Part shown: positions 33,759 to 45,823 of the stretch, one piece after another
Position numbering within the stretch: position 1 is the stretch's first letter
Layout of the letters: each line of letters begins with the position of its first letter
NCBI GenBank assembly: GCA_020465985.1
Contig: JAANYP010002059.1
Span: 255,466 to 319,465 of the forward strand
Length of the DNA stretch: 64,000 bases
Source of the DNA: Centrapalus pauciflorus
Lineage: Eukaryota; Streptophyta; Magnoliopsida; Asterales; Asteraceae
Direction: 5' to 3'
Translations under genes and position numbers: made by a program
The notes under the pieces: model-generated
The model's database searches: none
Seen by the model: only the letters and a program-made list of their open reading frames with translations
Told to the model about the DNA's origin: nothing

Positions 33759-34895
33759 TTAGAGGTCCCTCTGATTCAGAATGAAGCAGGGACATCCAAA
33801 CAATTGGAAATAGCTAATGTTTGGCCTTTTCCATTTGACTAACTCATAGGGAGTCTTGTTGAACCTTTTCACCACCAAGGATCTATTTTGGGTGAAGCAG
33901 GCAGTGTTGACAGCTTCAGCACAGAATGATGAAGGTAAACCTGATGCACCCAACATGGTTCTAGCCGCTTTAATGAGAATTCTGTTTCTCCTTTCAGCAA
34001 CTCCATTTTGTTGTGGAGTTCTTACTGCTGAAAAGTTCTGTGAGATCCCTCTTTCTTCACAGAAGTCCTCAAGAGTACTGTTTCTGAATTCAATACCATG
34101 ATCACTTCTAAGCTGGTTTACTTGAGCAGAGTTCAGCATCTCTATCTTTTTGATAAATCCAATGATTTCTCTAGCAGCCTCTCATTTGCTCTTGAGAAAG
34201 ATCACCCATGTAAACCTGGAGAACTCATCAACCATTACTAAAGTGTATCTTCTTCCTCCTAGACTAGGGACACTGACTTGTCCAAATAAGTCCCTGTGGA
34301 TTAAGAAGAGAGGAGTATCAATAGAGTAATTGTGGTTAGATTTAAAAGATGATTTTCTCTGTTTGCCTTTCTCACAAGCTGTGCAGAGTTTATCCTTAAC
34401 AAAGGTTATAGAAGGCAAACCTGTTACCAACTCTTTCTTACAGAGCTTGTTGGTATTCTTGATGTTCAGGTGTGATATCCTTTTGTGCCATAACCAGTTC
34501 AGGTCTGTATTGCTTCGTGAGATAAAGCAGGTTTCAGTTGTGGGATTAGCAGATTTCATGTCCACAACATATACACCTTTCTTCCGTTGTGCACACAACA
34601 CAACTATGCCTTGGGGATCCAATATGTAACCCAGGTGCTCATCAAAGTTAACCTTGTAGCCAGCATCACAAAGTTGACTTATGCTTACAAGATTATATTT
34701 CAGCCCAGATACATAGGCTACCCTTTTGTATACAGCAGCACCAGCTTGAAGAGTTCCATTTCCTTCTATGGATCCCTGTACATTGTCACCAAATGTGACT
34801 TTTGGCCCTTTTTCAGGCCTGAGATCACTTAGCAGGTCCTTACAACCTGTCATATGTTTTGAGCAGCCACTATCCAAGTACCAAAGCTGGGATGG
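33759..34895 (-). pseudogene. Copia A protease and integrase
   Basis: Protease-end motif DSGCSKHMTGC near 34870, LVSISQLCD, integrase zinc-binding region (WHKRISHLNIKN, CTACEKGKQRK), and the core with Asp in HRDLFGQ (His-Met changed to His-Arg), Asp in SDHGIEF and Glu in PQQNGVAERRNR. A stop (WEAARE region, about 34180) splits the core into two open pieces. The frame ends in the integrase C-terminal part (FGCPCFILNQRD) at the RT deletion. Confidence 0.88.
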
Positions 34896-34929
34896 TTGTT
34901 TGTCCCTCAGAGTGTCATGGGAAAATATA

Positions 34930-37001
34930 AGTTATTTTTAGGGGAACTCGTCATAGGGATGAGTTCTCCTACTTCATCAACATTTGTTGATGGACCAGTG
35001 ATATCCACACTAAAATTTCTATTTGGACAGTATCAGCTTGGATACCATCCTCATTAACTATGTTACTTCCAACACTGCTTGTTTTTGCAATGATGGAACT
35101 AGCAGAGTCAACAGGCCTCACGTCCTCAGTTTCAGGACAGTCTTTGGCCATATGTGTCTTCTTCCCACACATGTAGCATTTTCTCTTTTTAGCCTTTTTG
35201 GAAGAAGAGCCTCCAGAAACATATTCTGAATTATTTTTGTTGATTCTGTCAGCAGGTTTAGCAAACTTATTACTGTTTTTAGAAGAATCAACAGTTTGGG
35301 TGGAAGGCACAATGGCAACAACTTTGTCTGTATCTTCTTTCCTCTTTTTGGGAGGGCAGATATCAAAAACAGAAAGTTTAATTGGCCTTTGACCTTCCAC
35401 AGGTTTGGATAACTTATTCCCAAATTTATCAGGTTGAGCAATGGCTTTGCCTTTGCCCTTATTGAGATGTGATGGATGTTGCCTGTCAACATAATCACTG
35501 CTTTTGGTTTTGAAAGAATTCCCTTCATTTATAACCAATTTTCCACTATGATTTTAAAACTTATTTGAAATCACAGCAGATTTACTTTCAACATGAGACT
35601 TGCCCCTGTTGAAAGCAGGTTGCTTACCTTTTGAAAACACTTTCTCAAAATAATCAGCATCAAAAGGATTAACAGCTCTCTTACCATCAGCTTTTGACCC
35701 AGAGCATGTTGTGTTAACAGGTTAAGAGTCCACCGCTGCAGATTGAGCTTGTTTTCCTTTCTTTTGCTTGTGTGAACCAGCAAAGCACTTAGCAGGCTGA
35801 TTTGATGGAGAACACATTCCATCATCAGCTTTTGGAGCTTTTTCACACAAACTGTCAGTATTTTGAGGCCTGACAAACCTGTTTTTTGAGACAAGCTTAC
35901 CATTTACTTTCTGGATGAAAGTGCTTGAAAGCTTACCAAGAGTGGATAAGTCATTTTTCAGATTATTTATCTCAACAATAGAAGCTGCTTTGTCAAGATC
36001 CCCTCCAAGATAGGCTTGGATTTGTGCAGGGATCTGTTAACTGATGCAATGGCTGACTTTTTGTGCAGATTGACACCAAGAGTCAACAATCTTTTGAAGC
36101 TTTGCATGTTTTATGCCGGTTTCTCTCTTTTCTTCTAATAAAATGGAATTGATGTGTTTTAATTCTTCAAGTTCAGTTTCCAACTTATGGACACTGTCCA
36201 GTTTACTAGTTTTTATGTCAATGTTAGTTTTAAGCTTAGAGATTTCAAACAGTTGAACATTGTGCTTCTCAACAACAGCTTTTAAATCAACAAGCATATA
36301 TTCAAACTTTTTTACTTTTTCATCCGAACTGTAAGCCATAAAATTTTATACCTTGTACATCATTGTGGGATTCCAGTTCTCAAAGCTGCTGAAGGCTTCA
36401 GCTTCAGCCAGGTTTTGTTTGAAATTGCTGGTTGATGGGACATCAGTATTGGCCATCAGACAGTTGTTATCTTCTTCATCTGAAGATGAGTCGGTTTCCT
36501 CCCAATCACATGTCTCAGCCATGAGTCCCTTTTGCTTGTTGGAAGCCACTAAGTCTTCCAACTTCTTCAGCGTAGCCATGGCCATAAGGTACTTAACCCT
36601 GTATCCATCGTCCATGTTCGTCTTGAATGGTTTGGATGATTGACCAACCGCTATAGACACACAGTCAGCAGCTATATGGCCAATCTTGCCACATTTAAAG
36701 CACTCAACCTTAGTTTTATCAAATGCTTTCTTTTTTATGGCACTTGAGTTCATCTGCAGCATTCTTTCACCAAACCTTTTCTTGTTTAACTTCTTGACAA
36801 GAATTGCAATCATTTGCTCATCATCTAGAAGATCTTCACAGTCTTCCTCTTCAGACATCTCTTCCCTTTCATCATCAGCCTGTTGATCAGGTAGGATGTC
36901 CAAGAACTTGTTCACCAGAATCAAGCTGTCCTTTGTGATCCCAACAGCTTTGAGATCATTGACAAGAGCAGTGAACCTGGTAAGAGACTCCTTTGGTTTT
37001 G
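34930..37001 (-). pseudogene. Copia A Gag, central and C-terminal part
   Basis: Continues gag after Gypsy M: PKESLTRFTALVNDLKAVG, zinc knuckle CFKCGKIGHIAADC (~36690), acidic SDEED tract, long coiled-coil-like stretch (36037-36339), Lys-rich linker, second knuckle CYMCGKKTHMAKDC (~35155) and the terminal NEDGIQADTVQ peptide. Frames shift several times. A 5' splice-like AAG/GTATAA sits at 36352/36351, matching the site in Copia B. The protein is a long Sirevirus-type Gag (911 residues in Copia B). Confidence 0.87.
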
Positions 37002-37097
37002 TGTAACATCCGGCATTAAACCAGGTTAGCAACTACGACTTAATCAATATTCAATAGCCAATTATAACCTAATCAGTGGTCATTAGAAATTAATCAA
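37002..37097 (+). repeat. 5' LTR remnant of Gypsy M
   Basis: Matches the first 96 bases of the 3' LTR (39666 on), then breaks off into ~20 bases of unclear origin followed by RT. Confidence 0.88.
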
Positions 37098-37103
37098 TAG
37101 TGT

Positions 37104-39600
37104 ATGAATCGTCCAACCAACTGTAGGAGCTCTTAGATAAAGGGCCTATCAAACCCAGTTCCTCGCTTTGGAGGAGCTCCAGTTTTGTTCATAAAGGAGA
37201 AGGATGGAACTTTCGGGATGCGCATCAATTACCGAGAAATTAAATAAGCTAAAAGAACCAATACCCACTTCCAAGGATCAATGACTTGTTTGACAAAACT
37301 CCAAGAATTAAGCTTCTATTCGAAGATCGACCTTAGGTCTGGTTATCATCGTGTTAGAGTTCACAAGAAAGATATTCCAAAGACAGCTTTCAGATTCCGT
37401 TTCGGTCATCATAAATTCCTATTAATGCCGTTTGGATTAACCAGTGTCCCCAACGGTACTCATGGACCTCATCGGGTGTGCAAACCTTATTTAGACAAAT
37501 TCGTGATTGTATTCATGAATGACTTTTAATCTACTCACGAAACGAGAAGGAGCACGAGCAACATTTAAGACTGATTCTGGAATTATCGGAGAAAGAACAA
37601 CTATATGCTAAGCTTTCTAAATTTGACTTTTGGTTAGGAGAGGTGAAATCCCTCGGTCACGTGAAAGGAATCCAAGTCGACCCCGCAAAGATCGAGGCTA
37701 TCAGGAATTGGTCAACTCTTAGAACCCCCATAGAGATACGACAGTCCTTAAGACATGCCACTTATTATAACCAATTTTCTCAAAGATCACCAGAACTCTA
37801 ACAAAACTGACCCGAAAAGACATTAAGTATGATTGGAGCAAGGATCAAGAGATATCATTTCAGTTATTAAAGCACAAACTGTGCAGCGCGCCTATTTTGT
37901 CCATACCTAAGAGGAATGAGAAATTTATAGATTACTATGACACTTCACACAATGGGCTGATGTAGAAAGATAAGGTCATAGCTTATACTTCATGAAAACT
38001 TATGGTTCACGAGGTGAATTACACAATGCATGATCTAGATCTTGGAATAGTAGTCTTTACCCTTAAGACTTGAAGACATTAGTTGTACGGTAAGAAGTGT
38101 ATTACACTCACGGACCCTAAGAGCCTCCAACACATCTTGAACCAGAAAGAGTCAAATATTAGGTCACATCATTGATAGAGCTAATAAGTGGTTGCAACAG
38201 TGAGATTCGTTATCACCTGAGGAAAGCTAATGTGGTTGCAGACGCTCATAGGCGAAAGAAATGAGTTAAGCCGTTAAGAGTACCAGCCATAGTTATAACC
38301 ACTCAACCAAACCCTCCTTTCTTAGTTCATGAAGTTATTAAGGAGGAAAATATGAAAAATAAAGCCCTGCACAGAATGGATAAATAGTTTGGAATAAGGG
38401 TTTATGGAAATCAATACTTCACGAATAGAGTCTGGTTACCCTGTTTTTGATAGAGTAAGAAAACTGGTTAAAGATGATGGACACAAATCAAGATATGTCG
38501 TTCACCCCGGATCCGATAAAATGTATCATAGGGAACTATACGGGTGGCCTATCATGAAGGATGACATTGCCACATATGTCAAAAAAATAATTTCTAACAT
38601 GCTCCAAAGTTAAGACCAACATCAGAAACCATTTGAGTAATATTCGACCACCTAACAAAATCCGCGCGTTCCTACCAATCAAGAAGAACAGCAGGATGAA
38701 TAAGCTAGTCCAAACGTACCTCAAGGAAGTCATCTCCGGGCACGAGTGCCTATTATAATCATTTTTGATATGGATAGCAGATCTACAGCTAAGCTTCTGG
38801 CAATTATTATAGCAAACTGTGGATACAAACCTGTACATGAGCACCACATATCACTCTCAGACCAATGGTCAGAATAATAGAACGATCCAAACCCTAGAAC
38901 ATACATTAAGAGCCAGTGTAATGGATACGCATTTGCCTTAGTGGAATTATCGTACTACAAATAGCTATCACTCGAGTATTAAAGCTGCTCCATTTGAGGC
39001 CCTCTACGGGCGAAACTGTCAATCGCCGATTAGTTGGGAAGAAGTAGGAAATAGCCAAATCACTGGCCCTAAGATCATTCACGAAAGTACCGAAAGGATA
39101 GTACAGATGCGGAACTGACTAAAAGTTGCCCGCAATTGTCAGAAAGTTATGCAGATGTAGGAAGAAAATCCCTTGAATTCTAATTAGGAGAACGAGTACC
39201 AATGAAAGTCTCGCCATGGAAGGGTGTGATACAATTAGGAAAATAAGGAAAAACTAAACCCTCGATACATTGGCAATGCAAAGTCTTAAGGGGAATTGGA
39301 CTCGTAGCTTATCGTTTAGAGTTACCACCAGAGCTTAGCAGCATGCACAATACCTTCCATGTATCAAATTTGAAGAAGTGTTTGTTAGAGGAGACACTTG
39401 TTACCCCCTTGGAAGAGATCCAGCTAAGTGATAAACTTCGCTTCATCAAAGAGCCGGTTGAAATCATGGACCGTAAGGTCAAAGGATTGAAGCACAGTTG
39501 TATACCCATCCTCAAGGTCAGATGGAATTCTAGACATGGACCACAATTCACTTAGGCATGCAAAGGGCAGTTTAAGCAAAGATACTCTCATCTACTTGTA
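37104..39600 (+). pseudogene. Gypsy M pol remnant
   Basis: RT (SKIDLRSGYHRVRVHKKDIPKTAF, HHKFLLMPFGLT), RNase H traces (HDLDLGIVVFTLKT, VVADAHRRK), zinc-finger region of integrase (VHPGSDKMYH), parts of the core (SMSTTYHSQTNGQ-like text near 38840), and a C-terminal chromodomain-like segment (MHNTFHVSNLKKC, VEIMDRKVKGLKHSCIPILKVRW). Numerous stops and indels. No intron-like insert exists at the RT position where Gypsy F and G carry one. Confidence 0.82.
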
Positions 39601-39653
39601 AGTAACAATACCCCTGAGGAAACATGATAAAATTTCGGGACGAAATTCCCTTA

Positions 39654-39665
39654 ACAGGGGGAGAC
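39654..39665 (+). promoter_or_regulatory. Polypurine tract of Gypsy M
   Basis: AACAGGGGGAGAC directly before the 3' LTR start TGTAACATCC. Confidence 0.85.
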
Positions 39666-42083
39666 TGTAACATCCTGCTTTAAATCAGGTTAGCAACTAC
39701 GACTTAATCAATATTCAATAGCCAATTATAACCTAATCAGTGGTCATTAGAAATTAATCAAAGTGATTAACAATGCTCATTAGAAAATTCAACTCAATTA
39801 GAATCAAATTCATCGGTGCGATGAATCGGGAAATCAATTAATCCGATCAATTTACGTTATGAAGGATTAATTCACCTAAGTACATACTTAAATTATGATT
39901 AGTGACACTAATCAAACACTAATAAAATTACTTAACATTAATTATGCAAGACTAAAACAATTCATTAAAACAATGCATCCATAAGTATTTTTGAAATTAC
40001 AAGAAAAGGGAAAATACAAGAATACATTCCTAAATACATTTATACAAAAAAAAATATATATAAATACATTATAAATACATAAGGGGCCAGATTTTAGGCA
40101 TATGGGTTATTAGAGTTTGACTTTTATTTTTTTAATATTACTTTAAACACAATCATTTTGTTTAAAAGTGCACTCTACCTTTTCATCCATGCCTTTCATC
40201 ATTTGAAAGAACAAACACTTTGCCTATAAATAAGACCTCATTTCTCACTTCTTTTCCACACTTCAAACAACAAAAACCTCTCCTTTTCTTCTCTCAAAAC
40301 CGGATTTATACACTCACACATCACAAACTTGTGCATTCAAGTTTTCTTCAAGAAAATCAAGTGTTTTGGTGCATATCTTGCAAGTATTTCAACTTCTACT
40401 CAAAATCATATTCTAAATACTTCAAAGTAAGTAAATACTAACTTATTTCATCATACATTTATGTTTATATAAGTCTTGCATAATATATATAATCACCAAC
40501 AACAACAAGTTTCATAAAAACTCAAGTTTATAAGTTTCTAGTTTTTATTTTTAAGTTGTTTCTTTAAATGTGCATATGAATATATAAACACATTATAAAC
40601 ATGTTAATATTATGAAAACATGTGTTATATATGTGTTATATAACTTTTACAACTTTTATACAAGTAGTCTTTGAATAAACAACAAGAATCATGAGTTGTT
40701 TCAAGATTATAAAACTGCGGATTTTCGGCAGAAAATTTATATCGACTTTGAAAATACATAACTAATTCATAACTCAACGTAATGAGTTGATTCTTGTCTC
40801 AAAAGTTAGATCTATGTCTTAACTATAGATCTGGAATTGTTCATAATTTAGTTTGGAGTTTAAGACCTCCAGAAATTATTTGGGAAACCGAAAGTTTGAC
40901 AGCTCAAAAATGGCCAACATAGGGTTTTTAACGAGCTTTTTCACCAACCTAAACATCTCGAAAAATGGCCGTTCTATATTCTTAAAATCCTTTGTATATA
41001 GTAGTTTAATGTCCTAGAAAACCAAAGTCTAAAACATTTTGGAGCTTGGTCAAAAACAACCTCAAAGTAGGCCGAAAAACCTCCGAAAAAGCTAAAAATT
41101 ATATATATATATATAAACTTGACGTTTTAAGCGAATTTTATTTATAAACTTGTAATGTTGGTTGATTTAAGACATAAAAATCTATAAATATATATATCAT
41201 CATATATTAGAGATATTAAGTCCTTATTATCATTTCGGACTCGATTAAACTCACTCGACGCATCATCCATCCATTTACGCTAAAAGCTTTTTACGCTAGA
41301 TTTTTGCCATCACACGCTCGGTGAGTTCTCATAGCCCCTATTCTCACACTGTTATGTTTTGGGGATGATATACATGCTTCGTTTTTATATGGACACGTAA
41401 ATATTTTCATTTCTATTATGTATTACACATGTGGTTCCATTAGCTCTGATATCATGAACCGTTAATTGCATTTATTTGTAAGCGCGAATATATTATGGAT
41501 AGATCTATTGGGAGTCATGTCCCCCACTCGGGTTAGTTGGATTGGCTAACAGCGGGTGCATATATATTCAACAAACGGTATTACGTATGGGAATACTGCA
41601 CAGGACAAACTCATTTTAAATTAAGCTTCGGTTGCATGATGGTTATATGTAATACATAAAAAGGAATTTATGATTTTATAAATTCAATCTCTATTATTGT
41701 TGTCCATACGAGTCAGATTTACGTGTAAACCTATGAGCTCACCAACAATTTTTGTTGACGTATTTTAGCGTGTCTTTTCAGGAAATTAAGGCAAGTATGC
41801 CTCGGACGTATTTTACTTTCAAGCTTCCGCATCCATGGAGTCGGATGCATATTCAAATTTTCGGAGATTTAGCTGCATTATTTTGGATATTTTAATTATG
41901 TAATTAAATCTCTGTATTTGTGCGAACTTCATTTCTCATATCAAACTATGTAAAACGTTACTATGTTTTAAAGCTTTAACGATGTATTTTAAAAACGTCC
42001 ATATAGTGGTCGTTCATTATGATTATGGTTACGCTTCCGCACTCGTCACGCCTCGCTGCCAACCGGGGTAGCAGGGTGTGACA
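39666..42083 (+). repeat. 3' LTR of Gypsy M
   Basis: 2418 bp, TGTAACATCC to GTGTGACA. AT-rich; a TATA-like word (CCTATAAATAAG) lies near 40220, followed by a transcript-leader-like pyrimidine/ACAAC stretch. A short open frame at 40220-40441 has no recognisable product. Nothing else seen. Confidence 0.88.
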
Positions 42084-42088
42084 TTTTG

Positions 42089-42548
42089 CAAAGAAGAGTT
42101 CATACTGTCCAACAAGGTTGTTAATCCTGTTATCCAGTCTGATTGTGGGACCATCATAGACGGTACACAAAGTATCCCACATCTCCTTTGCAGTTTTCAT
42201 TTTCTCAACCTGTTTGAACACATCATCAGGAAGAGAAATGACCAGGTTATTCCTGGCTTTTGCATCAAGAGCAACCAGCCTTTTGTCTTCATCAGACCAT
42301 TGAGATTTGGCCTTATCAAAGGTTCTGATCTCAGGGGCAGCTCCTTCAACAGTAGGAGTGATAGTAGTAACAGAAGATGGCACACATGGACCTTTCATTA
42401 CTATCTCTGGCAGTTGTACATCTAGATTCTCGAAGTAGAGCATCATTCTGCACTTCCAACCAGAGAAGTTTTGATGATTGAATTTGGGGGGTTTAGCCAT
42501 TGAACCATTGTCATAGTAAGAGGAGGAACTGGCAGCACTGTTGTCCAT
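42089..42548 (-). pseudogene. Copia A Gag, N-terminal part
   Basis: Starts MDNSAASSSSYYDNGSM at 42548 and runs open through PPKFNHQNFSGWKCRM, LDVQLPEIVM, DDVFKQVEKMKTAKEMWDTL to QYELFFAK, where Gypsy M cuts in. It matches Copia B residue for residue over most of its length. The open frame extends further upstream, but the family start is this ATG. Confidence 0.9.
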
Positions 42549-42596
42549 GGGAAAGTAGGGAGAATGAGAGATCAAGAGTTAACACACACTCTATTG

Positions 42597-42608
42597 GCTC
42601 TGATACCA
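42597..42608 (-). other. Primer-binding site of Copia A
   Basis: Minus-strand TGGTATCAGAGC, two bases from the LTR end. Confidence 0.9.
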
Positions 42609-42610
42609 GT

Positions 42611-43691
42611 TGTAGGTCCCAAAAGGTTTCCCTAGAGTATTGTTCTAAGCTGTAGAGGGGGGGGGCGGTAAATACAACAAATTAAAACTCAACACTCTTT
42701 TCTCAATGTTTGTGTATACTATTAACAAGTGTTAATTACAAACATGCTTGACAGCGGAAAGGTTCAAGCTGAGATGACAGATACAACAGATGTTCTACTA
42801 ATCTAAGACACAGTAAGACTAGATATAATGGATACACTCACTTAAATGAACTCACTGATTTTACAAGACACAGATGGACAACTTGAATAAGAATAGCTTA
42901 GACACACGTTACTAATTTATTCAAGCAGACTTGCATGCATAGAAAAACACACTTCAATTCACGATCTGATTTCTCACTGTTGGTTGTCTCACAATCCTTA
43001 GAAGCTTCCTTTTATACTCTCACTGAGAATCACAGTGAAGCTTCTTCATTGGACGATGAGATAGTGGGATGTCTTTCCAAAAAGACAAAACAATTTTTCT
43101 GCACATTCTGAAAAAGCAGTCTTGTCTTCATGTGGCAGAATCTTTGTCTTTTCCTTTTTGTCTATGTTGCATAAGCCTTTAACAAAAAGAGGAATGTCAA
43201 CTTTGCATCTTTCTTCTTTTGTTAAGGCCATTTTGATAAAAGAAATGGTCTGTCACCCATTTCAAATATCTTCTTTGTCTTCATGTAACAGAACAGCGTA
43301 GGCCGCTTTGGCAGTTTCTGTTTTCCACTTTGTCTTCGGCTTGTAAACTGATCTTGTAGTAAAAAACAATACATGAGGACTTGGAAACATATTCCATGAA
43401 GTGTTTGGTCTGTTCACAAAGAACAGAATACTTACAATCTGTCCAAGCTGCTCAATAGAACAAAGCAGCGTCCAGCCTGTTCAGCAGACAGGACGGCATG
43501 GACAATCTACCTTTGTTGCTACAAATGCAACAGGGTAAACAACTTTGACTCATATTGCAAATCACTTTTCAGGTTTCAATAGGGCATAAACAGACCTTAA
43601 GTTATACCTTCAAGTGCATCAAACAGGTTTGATTAAAAATCTCCCCCTAAGATGTAGAGCAGGTTTGACTGAGGCCTTTTTGTGCCTAACA
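42611..43691 (-). repeat. 5' LTR of Copia A
   Basis: 1081 bp, minus-strand TGTTAGGCAC to GACCTACA. Contains a TATA box (TATAAAAGG, minus, 43008-43016) and a polypurine-like TTAGGGGGAGA about 40 bases inside the start. Short open frames inside are not genes. Confidence 0.92.
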
Positions 43692-43696
43692 CAACC

Positions 43697-43783
43697 ACAC
43701 TCCCTATGGATTCGACCCTTACTTCTCTAAGCTAAATAGTAGATTTAAGGACGAAATTTGCGGGTCACAACGACGGCCCGTCA
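43697..43783. repeat. Solo LTR K, right part
   Basis: Continues K after Copia A: CACTCCCTATGGATTCGACC..., ends GGCCCGTCA, followed by the duplicated ctaat (43784-43788). Confidence 0.75.
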
Positions 43784-44363
43784 CTAATTTAAGACTCACT
43801 TAGACTAGTTGCAATGAAATGACCCACTAAGGTTCACTCACTGTTTACACAAGACACAGACTGATCAGCTTAAAGGTTGAACAACTTAGACACACTTGGC
43901 TATTTCACTCTAAGTTGAAACAGAACTTCCATGCATGAAAAACACACTTTGCTTTACAATACACGTTCTCTATTTATGGATGTCTTTCTTGATACTCTAA
44001 TTCCTTGGAAGCTTCTCTTTTATACTCATATACAGAATCTCAGTGAAGCATCTTCATTGGTTGTAGAGAAAGTGGGAATGTCTTGCAAAAAGACAAGATT
44101 ACTATTCTGCATAAATCTGACAAATCAGTTTTTGTCTACTTACTGCAGAATCTTTGTCTTTTCCTTTTTGTCTCTGTCGTCCACAGCTTTACTTAAAGAG
44201 GAATGTCAATTTGAGACCCTTACTCTTCCTTGTAATGCTATTTTGATATAAGAAATGGTCTGTCACCCAATTCAGATATCCTCTTTGTCTTCATGCTTCA
44301 GAACAACTTTGGCAAATCACCAGTATTTGATTTTCCACTTTATCTTGAGATGTAGACTGATCT
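43784..44363 (-). repeat. Copia J LTR, second part
   Basis: Diverged match to the middle of the Copia A LTR (compare 42800-43350), rejoining 30785 across solo LTR K. Cut at 44364 by Copia L. TATA-like TATAAAAG lies near 44018 on the minus strand. Confidence 0.8.
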
Positions 44364-45208
44364 TGTTAGATCCAAAGGTGTGATAGTTTCAGTGGTCAAA
44401 ATGTAATGAATGAAACTTAGTTTTGTGCTCAGTTTGAAAGGATTCAATCTTTAATGTAATTGGGTTAAGAGACCAAAAGGTCAAGCAATAGGTATTGATA
44501 GTATTTGGATCCATTTAGTTGTTTATAAATAGATTGTTTCTAGGTTTTTCATAGTAATCTTTTGGCTGAATGTACGTACGTAATTGAAGTGCTATTAAGG
44601 TTTTTCTAATCCTTGAATATTCTTATTATTCTTATTGTTATTCATGTATTGTTCATATTGTTCTTCATGTTCATGATATTATTGATAATCTTATTGAATG
44701 TTGAATGAATGCTTCTAATATGAGAATTACAATTGGTATCTGAGCCTAAAGATTGGTTTTAAAGTGATCACAAATTTTGAAATTTTTTTTTAAAATTCTG
44801 AATTTTTTTTTCTGAAAATTCTGAATTTTTTTCTGAAAATTTGATAAAGTTCTTCATGTTCATCGACGAACATCTCTCTTTGATATTTGAAATCAAAATT
44901 TTTGAATTGTTTGTGATTAAATCTCGTTTGATACTATATTCTTTCGGGTAAACATCTTACTGTTTAATCACAAATTCGAGAAAGAAAGCAAATTTTATTC
45001 CAAAATCATTCAGATCTGTGCTTAATTTTATTAAAATTCGTCGAATTTAATTACTGTTCTTCATCCGAGAGTTACAAAACTCGGTTATAATTAAGTGTTG
45101 TGTTATCTGCTTCAATTTTTTAAGTCCTCTTTATACTTCATGCTTCATTCGAGAGTTATAACTGTCGGATAACACTGTTGACTTATTATGTGCTAAATTG
45201 CCTAAGTT
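44364..45208 (+). mobile_element. Copia-type element L: LTR and leader
   Basis: LTR 44364-44731 (TGTTAGATCC to AATTACA, 368 bp) with a TATA box (TATAAATAG, 44524-44532), followed by a primer-site-like TGGTATCTGAGC (44734-44745, one mismatch to the initiator-Met site). The 477-base leader is T-rich with no gene. The element is cut by the LTR of Copia C at 45209; its remainder is not in the window. Confidence 0.72.
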
Positions 45209-45809
45209 TGTTATTACATCCTGTGTGACGATAGCAGTCTAAGTTTAGATAGCATTTTGTGTAAGTCTATTTACTTGATATTAGATATTAACAAGTTAAC
45301 AAGTGTTTGATATATGTTGGATTATGTATGTTTGATATTGATTGTTTGTATGTTTGAAGTTGGTGTAATGTTTTACAAGAAGTTCAAACATAAAGTTCAA
45401 AGATAAATTCAAACATAAGATAAAACATAAGTTTGAACTATGAGGTTCGAATTTGAGCTAGATTCGAATTTGTATAGAAGGACAAGTTCGAATAAGGCCT
45501 TCGGCCAGATTCGAATTTGTCCTAGACAAAGTCGAATCTGTCAGTATAATTAAGGGTTAATTCGATTAATTATGAGACTTTTGCAGAATTTTTCAGAGGA
45601 TTACCAGAAGGCGATCTCGAACTTGATTGCAATCAGAGAGTTTCGTGAGGAGAGAATCATTGTGTTGGGGCGTTCTCGGTTGTTCGTCTATCACCGTGGT
45701 AGTCTCCGTGTTTCGGTGTGCGTGATATATCCGTCAAGCCACTAACGAGGATTCCGCACTCATGGGAAGGTGTCACGTCAAGATAGATCCGTAGAGTTCA
45801 GACCTTAAA
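45209..45809 (+). repeat. 5' LTR of Copia C
   Basis: TGTTATTACATCCTGTGTGA to CCTTAAA, 601 bp, aligned with the Copia D LTR. The primer site TGGTATCAGAGA follows at 45812-45823. Confidence 0.83.
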
Positions 45810-45823
45810 AGTGGTATCAGAGA

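Larger units (their letters stand above)
37002..42083 (+). mobile_element. Gypsy M (Tekay-like), nested in Copia A gag
   Basis: Plus-strand insertion flanked by ttttg (36997-37001 and 42084-42088). Starts TGTAACATCC and ends GTGTGACA. Only 96 bases of 5' LTR remain; the 3' LTR is 2418 bp. The pol region is highly degraded and gag and protease are absent. Gag of Copia A continues across it. Confidence 0.9.
31794..43691 (-). mobile_element. Copia A (Sirevirus-like), with Gypsy M nested inside
   Basis: Bounded by the target-site duplication caacc (31789-31793 and 43692-43696). Minus-strand order: 5' LTR, primer site, gag (split by Gypsy M), protease, integrase, RNase H, 3' region and truncated 3' LTR. 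Most of RT is deleted. Same family as Copia B, to which the coding parts align closely. Not autonomous. Confidence 0.93.

Noticed and set aside
40220..40441. 73-codon frame with good start context in a promoter-like region
   Set aside because: It is inside the 3' LTR of Gypsy M, downstream of its TATA-like box, and low-complexity; no homologue recognised.
44732..45208. Satellite or microsatellite in the T-rich leader of Copia L
   Set aside because: Only short T runs and loosely repeated words; no true tandem unit.
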